Positions 49,228 to 58,546 of a stretch of DNA of 64,000 nt are shown piece by piece. Positions within the stretch are counted from its first letter, which is position 1. Each line of letters begins with the position of its first letter. The notes beneath the pieces were generated by a model. The model was not told where the DNA came from. It did not search any database and saw nothing but the letters and a program-made list of their open reading frames with translations. The stretch lies in contig CACFUH010000002.1 in the NCBI GenBank assembly GCA_902569415.1, positions 1-64,000 of the forward strand. Direction: 5' to 3'. The translations under genes were made by a program, and so were the position numbers. Source of the stretch: an uncultured Pelagibacteraceae bacterium (GTDB lineage: Bacteria; Pseudomonadota; Alphaproteobacteria; Pelagibacterales; Pelagibacteraceae).

Positions 49228-50571
49228 TTATTTATTAGAATTTTTTTTTAATTTTATAAGTTTATTATTTACAAAAATCATTTCATCACCTTTTTTATCA
49301 ATAATCATAGTATAACTCACATCATTGTGAATCATATTCTTAATAATACATTTCGGCCTTGATTCTAAATGATAGCATAAATTTCCTGCTATCCATTCAT
49401 TACCAAATACTTTATATGGTTTTATTCTGTCATTTTCATCTAATAATTTTTGAGCAAAATTTGCAATTTCTTTACCATTGTAATCTGTTCTCTTGTCTGT
49501 TTCTTTTACTGAAACATAAGCATAAGCAAAAGGAGAAAAGATAAATAAAATTAAAAATACTGTAGTAAAGCCCTTTAGTTTATTTAGATTAATTTGAGAT
49601 TGAAAAATATAAATTACTAAAACTCCAAAGAATAAATAAAAAGGTGTCGTCCACATTGTTCTTATTTTAACCCCCATAATCATTGAGGTTAAAAATACCA
49701 TAGCTATTGGAGCAATGTTTATTGCTAATAAAAACAAAAGCTTATTATCTTTAAAGTTAAATTTGCTTTTTAAACTACTTAAAAATAAAAACATTAAAAA
49801 GAAAGGTATCAATATTCCAATTTGTTTTCCTAAAAAGACTAATGGATGAATTATGTGATCCAAGAAATTTTGATCACCTGTTCCTGTTCTATCAAGACCA
49901 TAAGTAATCGTTATATAATTATTTTCAGTTAGCCAATTTAAATGAGGTAATAAAACTATTAAAAAAGAAATAATTGAGACAAGGCATTTAAAGTTAATTT
50001 TCTTTTTATAGATCATATAAATTAAAAAAATATCAATTCCTAAGCCTAAATAGATAAATAAATATTTTGATAGAAATCCAAAACCTGCAAATAGACCAAG
50101 TAATAACCAATCTATAGTTTTATTATCTTTAAAGCCTTTCCATAAATATAGAACTGTTAATGACCAGAAGGGCATTAAACATATATTCACATTAAATTCA
50201 GGAGTGGTAAAATTATAGAAGTAAATTCCTTCTAATAATAAAACTGACAATAAACAAAAAACTTTATTTTCAAAAAATTCTTCTGCAAGTTTAAAAACAA
50301 CAAAAAAAGAAATAATTACACAAATTTGACTTAATAAATAATAAGCCCAATCTTGTGCACCAAAAATTTGATAAAAAATTTCAACCAAGAACGCGCTCAT
50401 TGGAGGATGCTTATTGAATCCCCAATCTAAATTACTTCCCCAGGCTAAAGCTTCAATTGTATCTAATGGTAAATTATTATTTGTTAATGTTGGAATTAAT
50501 GTCCAAATAATTAAATGAATTGTTAAAAAAATGTAAAAAAACTTTATTATATTATTTTTATTAATGGCCAT
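49228..50571 (-). CDS. GT39/ArnT-like dolichyl-phosphate-mannose-type glycosyltransferase membrane protein
   Basis: LDTIEALAWGSNLDWGFNKHPPMSAFLVEIFYQIFG, GLFAGFGFLSKYLFIYLGLG, multiple TM segments. Confidence 0.87.
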   Translation of the reverse strand: MAINKNNIIKFFYIFLTIHLIIWTLIPTLTNNNLPLDTIEALAWGSNLDWGFNKHPPMSAFLVEIFYQIFGAQDWAYYLLSQICVIISFFVVFKLAEEFFENKVFCLLSVLLLEGIYFYNFTTPEFNVNICLMPFWSLTVLYLWKGFKDNKTIDWLLLGLFAGFGFLSKYLFIYLGLGIDIFLIYMIYKKKINFKCLVSIISFLIVLLPHLNWLTENNYITITYGLDRTGTGDQNFLDHIIHPLVFLGKQIGILIPFFLMFLFLSSLKSKFNFKDNKLLFLLAINIAPIAMVFLTSMIMGVKIRTMWTTPFYLFFGVLVIYIFQSQINLNKLKGFTTVFLILFIFSPFAYAYVSVKETDKRTDYNGKEIANFAQKLLDENDRIKPYKVFGNEWIAGNLCYHLESRPKCIIKNMIHNDVSYTMIIDKKGDEMIFVNNKLIKLKKNSNK

Positions 50572-50645
50572 TTTACTTATATTTATACAATTAATGGTTC
50601 CTTGACACCTATTTATTCATGAATATATTCAGCCACGTTTAAAAT

Positions 50646-51068
50646 TTGACTATGGTTAAAATCTCTAAAACTTATATTCCAAAAGAAAAAGAAAAGTATA
50701 TGTGTGCAAAACATTTAGCTTTTTTCAAAAAAAAGTTAATGGATTGGAAAGCAGATCTGGTTAAAACTAATAATGAAGCTCTTTATAACAGCTCAATGGA
50801 CGACAATAGCACATCTGCTGATATTGTTGATCAAGCAAGCTCTTATACTGAAAAAAATGTTGAGATGAGAGCTATTAATAGACAAATTAAATTAATTTCG
50901 AAAATAGACTCTGCTCTAAAAAGAATACAAAATGGAACTTATGGTTTTTGTGACGAAACTGGAGATCCTATTGGTTTAAAAAGATTAATGGCTAGACCAG
51001 TTGCAACACTTTCGATTGCAGCTCAAGAAAAACACGAAAAAGAAGAAAAAGTTTTTGCAGACGATTAA
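50646..51068 (+). CDS. dksA: DksA/TraR-family transcription factor with degenerate zinc finger
   Basis: NGTYGFCDETGDPIGLKRLMARPVATLSIAAQEKHE. Confidence 0.9.
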   Translation: MTMVKISKTYIPKEKEKYMCAKHLAFFKKKLMDWKADLVKTNNEALYNSSMDDNSTSADIVDQASSYTEKNVEMRAINRQIKLISKIDSALKRIQNGTYGFCDETGDPIGLKRLMARPVATLSIAAQEKHEKEEKVFADD

Positions 51069-51694
51069 GGTAAAGGAATTTTTGCTTCTTTATCCATAAA
51101 ATTATAACCTTTAACTACAGCTTCTCTATTTGCTATTTCTAGATACCACCTTGTAAGGTTTTTATAATTCTTTAATCCTACATCATGCCACTCGTGTCTG
51201 GCTATCCATGGCCAAGTAGCAATATCAGCTATTGAATAGTTTTCACCTGACAAATATTTAGATTGTTCTAACCTTTCATCTAAATCTTTATAGATTGATT
51301 TGGTAATTTTAAAATACCTTTCCTCACCAAATTTACTTTTTCCAGGATTGTAATGATGGAATTGATGATGTTGGCCAATTATAGGTCCTACATATCCCAT
51401 TTGAGCCATCAACCACTGATTAATTTTTAATCTGTCCTCAGTTTCATAAAATTTATTACTTTTCTCACCTAAATAAATTAATATTGCTCCAGATTCAAAA
51501 ATAGCTTCCTTATTATTACTATGATCTAATATGACTGGTATTTTGCTGAATGGACTTATTTTTCTAAATTCAGGATTAAATTGTTCACCTTCTAAAAGGT
51601 TTACTTTTGTTACTTTATATTCAAACTTGATTTCTTCAAGCATAATACCAATTTTTTTTCCATTTGGTGTATCTGCAGAAAATAATTCAATCAC
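51065..51694 (-). CDS. glutathione S-transferase family protein
   Basis: SPFSKIPVILDHSNNKEAIFESGAILIYLGEK; LSGENYSIADIATWPWIARHEW. Confidence 0.9.
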   Translation of the reverse strand: MIELFSADTPNGKKIGIMLEEIKFEYKVTKVNLLEGEQFNPEFRKISPFSKIPVILDHSNNKEAIFESGAILIYLGEKSNKFYETEDRLKINQWLMAQMGYVGPIIGQHHQFHHYNPGKSKFGEERYFKITKSIYKDLDERLEQSKYLSGENYSIADIATWPWIARHEWHDVGLKNYKNLTRWYLEIANREAVVKGYNFMDKEAKIPLP

Positions 51695-52707
51695 TCTTTA
51701 ACGCCAAGTCTATTTTTTATAGATTTTGAAGAAGTGGTAAATTCAAACCTATATTTTTCATTTGGTCTAGCTAATTTAAAACATGCTCTGGCTGCTAGCG
51801 CCCCTTCATGAAAACCCGATAAGATTAGTTTCAATTTACCAGGGTAAGTACATATGTCTCCGACCGCATAAATACCTTTTTGATTAGTTTCAAATTTTTC
51901 TGTATCGACGCTAATTGTTTTTTTATCAATATTTAACCCCCAATTAGCTATTGGTCCAAGTTGCATAATTAATCCAAAAAAACCTAAAACATAATCTGTT
52001 TTTAAATTTTTGGTCTCTTTATTATCATGTTCTATTTCAATGCTCTCTAAATTCTCATTGCCACTTAAGCTTTTAAGCTGATATTTTGTAAATAAATTTA
52101 TTTTTTTAGTTTTTACTAATTCATTCATTTTATCTACTGATGCTTGTGCTCCTCTAAATTCATCTCTTCTGTGAATTAAATTTACTTTTGAATCCTTTGA
52201 TAATTCAATTGCCCAATCCAATGCACTATCACCTCCTCCAAAAATTGATACGGTTTTTCCTTTGAAAACAGTTTTGTCTTTTATTGAATAAAATATTGAT
52301 TTATTTTCAAATTTTTCACATTCTTTAGGGCTAAATTTTCTTGGTTCAAATGATCCAACTCCTCCAGCTATTATTATATTTGGTGTACTAAATTCTGTTC
52401 CTTTGTTTGTTTTTACTTCCCAATTTTCTTTATTTGTTTTTACTTCTTCTACTCTTTCGCTTAAATGAAATTTAATATCAAAAGGTTTCAATTGGTTAAT
52501 TAAATTGTTTGTTAATTCTTCCCCTGTGCATTCAGGAATTGCAGGAATATCATAGATTGGCTTATCTGGGTAAAGTTCAATACATTGTCCTCCGATCTTA
52601 TCAAGGTTATCAACTATTTCACAACTTAGACCAATTAGCTTTAATTGATGTGCTGTAAATAACCCTGTTGGACCTGCTCCAATTATTAATGCGTCTGTTT
52701 TAATCAT
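51691..52707 (-). CDS. ferredoxin-NADP reductase, thioredoxin-reductase-like
   Basis: ALIIGAGPTGLFTAHQLKLIGLSCEIVDN, SIFGGGDSALDWAIEL, GIYAVGDICTYPGKLKLILSGFHEGALAA; no CxxC redox motif. Confidence 0.92.
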   Translation of the reverse strand: MIKTDALIIGAGPTGLFTAHQLKLIGLSCEIVDNLDKIGGQCIELYPDKPIYDIPAIPECTGEELTNNLINQLKPFDIKFHLSERVEEVKTNKENWEVKTNKGTEFSTPNIIIAGGVGSFEPRKFSPKECEKFENKSIFYSIKDKTVFKGKTVSIFGGGDSALDWAIELSKDSKVNLIHRRDEFRGAQASVDKMNELVKTKKINLFTKYQLKSLSGNENLESIEIEHDNKETKNLKTDYVLGFFGLIMQLGPIANWGLNIDKKTISVDTEKFETNQKGIYAVGDICTYPGKLKLILSGFHEGALAARACFKLARPNEKYRFEFTTSSKSIKNRLGVKE

Positions 52708-53027
52708 TAAACTTGTTTTTCTGGAAGATTAACAATTAATCCTTCAAGTTGATCTGTAACCATTAGCTGGCAACTTAATCTGCTATTTTTTTTTGGCTCA
52801 AATGCCATGTCAAGCATATCATCTTCTCCATCTTCTTTTTTTGGTAATTTATTAAACCACTCTTCTTTGACATAAACGTGGCAAGTAGCACATGCCATAG
52901 ACCCTCCACAATCAGCATCTATTCCAGGTATATTATTTTGGACAGCACCTTCCATTACGCTTAAACCATTTGCAACTTCTATAGTATGAGATTTTCCGTC
53001 GTGCTCTATGTAGATAATCTTGGCCAT
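52707..53027 (-). CDS. 2Fe-2S ferredoxin
   Basis: [17 protein letters not shown]...LSCQLMV. Confidence 0.93.
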   Translation of the reverse strand: MAKIIYIEHDGKSHTIEVANGLSVMEGAVQNNIPGIDADCGGSMACATCHVYVKEEWFNKLPKKEDGEDDMLDMAFEPKKNSRLSCQLMVTDQLEGLIVNLPEKQV

Positions 53028-53052
53028 TTATTAATATATAAGGGTAAAAAAA

Positions 53053-53087
53053 AATAGGGCAAGTATGCAAAACATACTCGCCCTATT
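53053..53087 (-). terminator. intrinsic terminator downstream of proteorhodopsin
   Basis: AATAGGGC-A-AGTATG / CATACT-C-GCCCTATT stem with one mismatch, minus-strand T8 tract. Confidence 0.85.
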
Positions 53088-53104
53088 AAATATTACTTAG
53101 ATAT

Positions 53105-53872
53105 TTACTTTCTTGCGCCTTGTCCACTCATTGCAGCAGCCCAGATAATTAGACCAAATGCAATTTTGTTGATAAAGTCAGCTAAGTTGTAAATCACGTT
53201 TAGTGACTCAGCATCTACTCCACCTGTTAGGTAACCAAATACATAACCTAATGGATAAATAGCCCAACCTACAGTAACTATCATTCTTAATGCGCTGAAT
53301 GCTGTTGAAAGTGCTTTGTTACCACTTTTAGCTGCAGCTTTTCCAGCTTCACCAGAGAAGATTTCATATAATACATAAATCCATCCAGCCATACCAATGA
53401 TAAAGCCAAGCATTGCATTAATGTATCCTGCTTCTCCTAGATAACCACCAACAAGCATTACTGTTGAACCAATTAGCAATCTCCAGAATATGCCTGATGG
53501 CACTTTTCTAACTGCTGCTAATATTAAGTAAAACTCTACCATCTGTAATGGTACAGTGATTAACCAATCAATATATCTATAAACAGTTGGTGAATCTCCA
53601 GTCTGAACCCATACACCTCTCATGTACATGTAGTGAATGAATGCAATACCAGTGATTAAACCTGCTACTGTTACTGATGTTCTCCAGCCTGCAGCTACCG
53701 AACCTCTCTCCATAAAGAAGAAAGCTGTAGCAGCCAACATACCCATTGAAATTACCCAAAACGAAATTCCAACAAAGTCATCAGAAGCTAAAAGAACTGT
53801 CTCTGCGTTTGCTGCACCTGAAAAGCCCACAAGAGCTAAAGCTGCAAGAGCAAACAATTTAAGTTTTTTCAT
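53105..53872 (-). CDS. proteorhodopsin, light-driven proton pump, blue-tuned type
   Basis: YRYIDWLITVPLQMVEFYLILAA (D97/T101/Q105/E108 pattern), Lys in NLADFINKIAFGLIIWAAA; start placed at MKKLKLFALAALALVGFSGAANA (signal peptide). Confidence 0.97.
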   Translation of the reverse strand: MKKLKLFALAALALVGFSGAANAETVLLASDDFVGISFWVISMGMLAATAFFFMERGSVAAGWRTSVTVAGLITGIAFIHYMYMRGVWVQTGDSPTVYRYIDWLITVPLQMVEFYLILAAVRKVPSGIFWRLLIGSTVMLVGGYLGEAGYINAMLGFIIGMAGWIYVLYEIFSGEAGKAAAKSGNKALSTAFSALRMIVTVGWAIYPLGYVFGYLTGGVDAESLNVIYNLADFINKIAFGLIIWAAAMSGQGARK

Positions 53873-53901
53873 AAAAAACTCCCTCTCAGTTGTTTTTTTT
53901 A

Positions 53902-53939
53902 GTTTAAATTTAAACCATGGATCTATCCGCAATAGATCC
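53902..53939 (-). promoter_or_regulatory. structured 5' leader of proteorhodopsin: hairpin plus palindrome
   Basis: GGATCTAT-CCGCA-ATAGATCC (53919-53939) and perfect palindrome GTTTAAATTTAAAC (53902-53915), upstream of a GAGGGAG ribosome-binding site. Confidence 0.5.
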
Positions 53940-54083
53940 AAAGTATGGTGATAAATAGCAAATTCATTTAGTTAATTGAAGAGTTTTTTTAGCTTTATTT
54001 GTATTGATTTTACTAACTTTTTAAATTTAAATACAACTCAAGACTTAATTTTGAACAAAAAACAAATCAAATTAAAAATATAA

Positions 54084-55979
54084 ATGAAATCAGATTTTGA
54101 GGGTATTTATAAAGAATCAATTAAAAATCCAGAAGAATTTTGGAGAAAAGTTGCTGATGACATATTTTGGTTCAAAAAACCATCAAAAATTTTAAACAAA
54201 TCTAATCCTCCATTTTACAAATGGTATGAAGATGGAGTTACAAACACCTGCTATAATGCTTTGGATTTTCACATTGATAATGGTAGAGGTGATAGAACAG
54301 CTTTAATTTATGATAGCCCAATTACTGGTAACAAAAAAAAATTTACATACAAAGATTTAAAAGAAAAAGTTTCAAAATTTGCTGGAGCATTACAAAATCA
54401 AGGAGTAAAAAAAGGAGATAGAATTATTATTTATATGCCAATGATACCAGAAGCGGTCATTGGAATGCTTGCATGTGCAAGAATTGGTGCAATCCACTCG
54501 GTTGTATTCGGTGGTTTTGCATCAAATGAATTAGCTAGTAGGATTGATGATAGTAAAGCAAAAGTTTTACTTACAGCTTCATGCGGCTTTGAACCAGGTA
54601 GAACAGTTCAATATAAACCTCTGGTAGATGAGGCTTTAAAATTAGCATCTCACAAAATTGAAAAATTAATATTATTTCAAAGACCAGATAATGAGGTAAA
54701 ATTAAATTCTCCAAATGAAATTAGTTGGGAAGAAGCATTATCAAATGCAAAAAATGTAGATTGTGTTGAAATGAATGCAAATGAGTTTGCGTATATTTTA
54801 TATACATCGGGAACAACTGGAATTCCAAAAGGAATTGTAAGAGATATTGGTGGTCACATTGCTGCTCTTAAGTGGACGATGAAAAATATTTATAACATTG
54901 ATCAAGATGATGTTTGGTGGTCAGCAAGTGACATAGGATGGATTGTTGGTCATTCTTATATTGTTTATGCGCCATTATTTAAAGGATGCACGACTGTATT
55001 GTTTGAAGGTAAGCCAGTTGGAACTCCGGATGCAGGAGCTTTCTGGAAAATAATTTCTGAATATAAGGTAAAATCTTTATTTACTGCTCCAACGGCTTTT
55101 AGAGCTATCAAAAAAGAAGACCCTGAGGGTAAATTTTTTTCTAAGTATAATTTAAGCTCATTTGAAAGTTTATTTCTTGCAGGAGAAAGAGCAGATCCAG
55201 ATACTATTAAGTGGGCAGAATCTCTTTTAAACGTTCCTGTAATTGATCATTGGTGGCAAACTGAAACTAGTTGGGCAATAAGCTCTAATTGTACCGGTAT
55301 AGAAATGATGAAAACGAAATATGGTTCAGCTTGCAAAGCAGTTCCAGGCTATGATGTTAAAGTTATTAAGCCTGACCATAGCATAGCTAAGCCAAACGAA
55401 ATGGGTGATATAGTTGTGAAACTTCCATTACCCCCTGGAACATTTCCAACTTTATGGAATGCTGATGAAAGATATAAAAAAACTTATATGACAAATTATG
55501 ATGGTTATTATCAAACCTATGATGCGGGTCATATTGACGATGATGGTTATATTTGGATTATGTCTAGAACTGATGATATTATTAATGTTGCCGGTCATAG
55601 ATTGTCAACTGGTGCAATTGAAGAAGTTTTATCAGAACACCAATCAGTTGCTGAATGTGCGGTTATTGGCATTGCGGATAAACTAAAAGGCCAATTACCA
55701 ATAGGTTTAATAGCACTTAAAGCTGGAGTTCAAAAAGATAATGAAACAATATCAAAAGAATGTATTCAAATGGTAAGAGATAAAGTTGGTCCAGTTGCTG
55801 CTTTTAAAATTGCAATAGTTGTTAAAAGATTGCCAAAAACAAGGTCTGGAAAAATTCTAAGAGGAACGGTTAGAAAGATAGCTGATAAAGAAGATTATAA
55901 AATGCCAGCTACAATTGACGATCCTGCAATTTTAGATGAAATAAAGCAGGATTTAATAAGTAACAATATATTAAAATAA
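54084..55979 (+). CDS. prpE: acetyl/propionyl-CoA synthetase family (PrpE-like)
   Basis: ACARIGAIHSVVFGGFASNELASRI, YTSGTTGIPKGIVRD, KTRSGKILRGTVRKIAD. Confidence 0.88.
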   Translation: MKSDFEGIYKESIKNPEEFWRKVADDIFWFKKPSKILNKSNPPFYKWYEDGVTNTCYNALDFHIDNGRGDRTALIYDSPITGNKKKFTYKDLKEKVSKFAGALQNQGVKKGDRIIIYMPMIPEAVIGMLACARIGAIHSVVFGGFASNELASRIDDSKAKVLLTASCGFEPGRTVQYKPLVDEALKLASHKIEKLILFQRPDNEVKLNSPNEISWEEALSNAKNVDCVEMNANEFAYILYTSGTTGIPKGIVRDIGGHIAALKWTMKNIYNIDQDDVWWSASDIGWIVGHSYIVYAPLFKGCTTVLFEGKPVGTPDAGAFWKIISEYKVKSLFTAPTAFRAIKKEDPEGKFFSKYNLSSFESLFLAGERADPDTIKWAESLLNVPVIDHWWQTETSWAISSNCTGIEMMKTKYGSACKAVPGYDVKVIKPDHSIAKPNEMGDIVVKLPLPPGTFPTLWNADERYKKTYMTNYDGYYQTYDAGHIDDDGYIWIMSRTDDIINVAGHRLSTGAIEEVLSEHQSVAECAVIGIADKLKGQLPIGLIALKAGVQKDNETISKECIQMVRDKVGPVAAFKIAIVVKRLPKTRSGKILRGTVRKIADKEDYKMPATIDDPAILDEIKQDLISNNILK

Positions 55980-56311
55980 TGACAAAAGCTTATATTTTTA
56001 TGTTTGTTGCAATTTTTTGTGAAGTTGCGGGTACGTTACTTCTTCCTTCAACACAAAATTTTACAAAAATAATTCCAACGTTTATAGCTGCTACCTGTTA
56101 TTTAACGGCCCTATATTGTCTTACTCATGTATTGCATAAAATTCCCATTGCTATTGTTTATGCAACTTGGAGTGGATTAGGAATATTTACAATTGCAATA
56201 TTCGGATACTTCTTTTTTAAACAAAGTCTTAGTTGGCAAGCAGTGCTAGGATTATTTCTTATTGTGGTAGGTGTTGTTTTGGTTAATAGCTTTTCCTCAA
56301 GAGTTATTTAA
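55979..56311 (+). CDS. small multidrug resistance (SMR) family transporter
   Basis: Four TMs; FCEVAGTLLLPSTQNFTK, IAIVYATWSGLGIFTIAIFGYFFFKQSL. Confidence 0.88.
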   Translation: MTKAYIFMFVAIFCEVAGTLLLPSTQNFTKIIPTFIAATCYLTALYCLTHVLHKIPIAIVYATWSGLGIFTIAIFGYFFFKQSLSWQAVLGLFLIVVGVVLVNSFSSRVI

Positions 56312-57611
56312 ATTTCATTGGTGCTCCGTCCGGTTCGCCAATTATTTTTCCATCTCTCATTTTAATTTTACCATTAATTATTGTAGCAACAGGACTTCCT
56401 TTAAATTTGTATCCATTAAATGGAGACCAACCACATTTACTCTCAATATTTTCATTTTTAATCTCAATTGTTTTATTCATATCAACAATTGTGAAGTCCG
56501 CATCATATCCTTCTTTTATAAATCCTTTATTTTTAATTCCAAAAATCTTAACCGGATTTTCACAAACAAGATTCATCAACTGATTTAAAGATAATTTTCC
56601 ATCATTTATATGATTAAGCATAACAGGCATAAGGGTTTGCACCCCTGGCATACCAGATGGCGACTTGGGATATTCTTTTTCTTTATTTACTTTTAAATGT
56701 GGAGCATGGTCTGATCCAATTGTATCATTTAAATTATTTTTAATCGCATACCACAACCTATCGTAATGAGATTTATCTCTTAAAGGAGGGTTCATTTGAG
56801 CATAGGTTCCAAGTTTATCATAACAATCAGGAGCATAAATTGTTAAATGCTGAGGGGTAATCTCGAATGTAATATTGCCTTTATGTTGTGATAAAAAATC
56901 AATTTCTTCTTTTGTTGTTATATGAAGAACATGAGCTTTTTTGCTATACTTCTCCGCAATTCTAACAATTCGTCTAGTAGAAGACATTGCACACTCAACA
57001 CTCCTCCAAATAGGATGGGAATGCACATCTCCATTTTTAATTAATTTTTTGTTAATATTTAAAATCGCTTCATCTTCAGAATGGACAGCTACAACTTTTG
57101 AACTATTTTTAAAAACTATGTCTATATCATCTTCATCGGCAACTAAAAGATTACCAGTTGAAGATCCTGCAAAAAGTTTAATGCCACAACATCCTTCTAG
57201 GTTTTTTAAATCAGCTAATTCACTCGCATTATCAGCTGTTGCACCAAAATAAAAGGCGTAATTGCAATACATCCTATTTTTGGCAAGGTCTAATTTTCTT
57301 TGAAATTCAGTCTTAGTCGATGTTGGTGGATTAGTATTTGGCATCTCAAACACACTAGTAATTCCTCCAACAATTGCCGCTCTACTTCCAGAATGTAGAT
57401 CTTCTGTATCGGTTGATCCAGGTTCTCTAAAATGGGTTTGTGTATCTATACATCCAGGTAAAACAGTTTGTCCTTCTGCATTTACTATTTCTTTTGCTTC
57501 GTCTGAAATTTGACCAATCTGTTGAATTTTTCCATCTTTAATAGCAACATCAACATTTTTTAGTTCACCATTGATGTAACATTGTCCATTTTTTATTATT
57601 AGATCTAACAT
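56304..57611 (-). CDS. pyrC: dihydroorotase
   Basis: VLPGCIDTQTHFREPGSTDTEDLHSGSRAAIVGGIT, IGSDHAPHL. Confidence 0.92.
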   Translation of the reverse strand: MLDLIIKNGQCYINGELKNVDVAIKDGKIQQIGQISDEAKEIVNAEGQTVLPGCIDTQTHFREPGSTDTEDLHSGSRAAIVGGITSVFEMPNTNPPTSTKTEFQRKLDLAKNRMYCNYAFYFGATADNASELADLKNLEGCCGIKLFAGSSTGNLLVADEDDIDIVFKNSSKVVAVHSEDEAILNINKKLIKNGDVHSHPIWRSVECAMSSTRRIVRIAEKYSKKAHVLHITTKEEIDFLSQHKGNITFEITPQHLTIYAPDCYDKLGTYAQMNPPLRDKSHYDRLWYAIKNNLNDTIGSDHAPHLKVNKEKEYPKSPSGMPGVQTLMPVMLNHINDGKLSLNQLMNLVCENPVKIFGIKNKGFIKEGYDADFTIVDMNKTIEIKNENIESKCGWSPFNGYKFKGSPVATIINGKIKMRDGKIIGEPDGAPMKFK

Positions 57612-57654
57612 TTTTCAGAAAAGTAACTATATTATAAATGTCTTGCTTTCAATT

Positions 57655-58539
57655 ATGAATAAAAAAAAAGTTTATATATTAGAAGATCGAGGAGTATTAT
57701 TTATTCAAGGTAAAGATTCAAGGGAATTTTTACAGAATTTAATAACAAATGATATTGATAAAGTTAATGAAGCTAGTAGTTGCTTTGCTTCTCTTTTAAC
57801 GCCTCAGGGGAAATATCTTTTTGATTTTTTAATTATTAAACATAAAAATGGATATTTGCTAGATTGTGAAAAATTACAAATTGAAAATCTTTATAATCAA
57901 TTAGATCTATATAAACTTAGGTCTAAAGTTAAAATACTTAATCTGAGTAACGAATTCGTAGTAGCTGCACTAAGCAATGAAAGATTTTTAGAGTTTGAAG
58001 GTGCTAAAAACCTACCTGGGTTCACAATCAAATATAGAGAAGATCCTATATTTTTAGACCCAAGAAAAAAAGAATTGGGCGCAAGAATTGTTGTTAATTT
58101 AGAAAAACTATATTTATCTTTAAAAAAATTAGATTTAAGTGCTTCAAATATTGATGAATACTATAAGTTTAGTCATGAAATTGGAATTGCTCAAAAAAAT
58201 ACCGATCAACTGAAAAACAAAATATTTGGTATAGAGTGCAACTTTGAAGAATTAAATGGTATTGATTTTAAAAAAGGTTGTTACGTTGGGCAAGAAAATA
58301 CAGCAAGAATTAAATTAAAAAATAAACTATCGAAAAGACTGTTGCCAATACAATTAATTGAAGGTGAGCTAAAAGACGAGATTATTAAATATAATGATTA
58401 TGAGATTGGCAAAGTTTTAATAAAAAATAAATTTCCTTTTGCTTCGATTAAATATTTAAATGAAAACTTTAACGAAAAAAATGAATTTAACTGTGGTAAT
58501 GCAAAAATAAAAATTATCAAGCCTAGTTGGATTAAATAA
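57655..58539 (+). CDS. ygfZ: YgfZ/GcvT-like folate-binding protein
   Basis: FIQGKDSREFLQNLITNDI, LLTPQGKYLFDFLI, FKKGCYVGQENTARI (K-GC-Y-GQE motif). Confidence 0.9.
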   Translation: MNKKKVYILEDRGVLFIQGKDSREFLQNLITNDIDKVNEASSCFASLLTPQGKYLFDFLIIKHKNGYLLDCEKLQIENLYNQLDLYKLRSKVKILNLSNEFVVAALSNERFLEFEGAKNLPGFTIKYREDPIFLDPRKKELGARIVVNLEKLYLSLKKLDLSASNIDEYYKFSHEIGIAQKNTDQLKNKIFGIECNFEELNGIDFKKGCYVGQENTARIKLKNKLSKRLLPIQLIEGELKDEIIKYNDYEIGKVLIKNKFPFASIKYLNENFNEKNEFNCGNAKIKIIKPSWIK

Positions 58540-58546
58540 ATTCAAT

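Noticed and set aside
53873-53941. In-frame N-terminal extension of proteorhodopsin (MDLLRIDPWFKFKLKKTTEREFF)
   Set aside because: A signal peptide start with a strong RBS lies at 53872; the extension covers the hairpin leader and looks fortuitous.
53637-53951. 104-aa plus-strand ORF and the 53577-53759 minus-strand ORF
   Set aside because: Shadow frames of proteorhodopsin, which has all diagnostic residues.
56271-56588. 105-aa plus-strand ORF and similar ORFs at 352-534, 1794-2021, 3841-4092, 5054-5287, 29758-30027, 44731-44952, 56941-57252, 58677-58904, 62494-62676
   Set aside because: All antisense to well-supported genes and lacking domain signatures.
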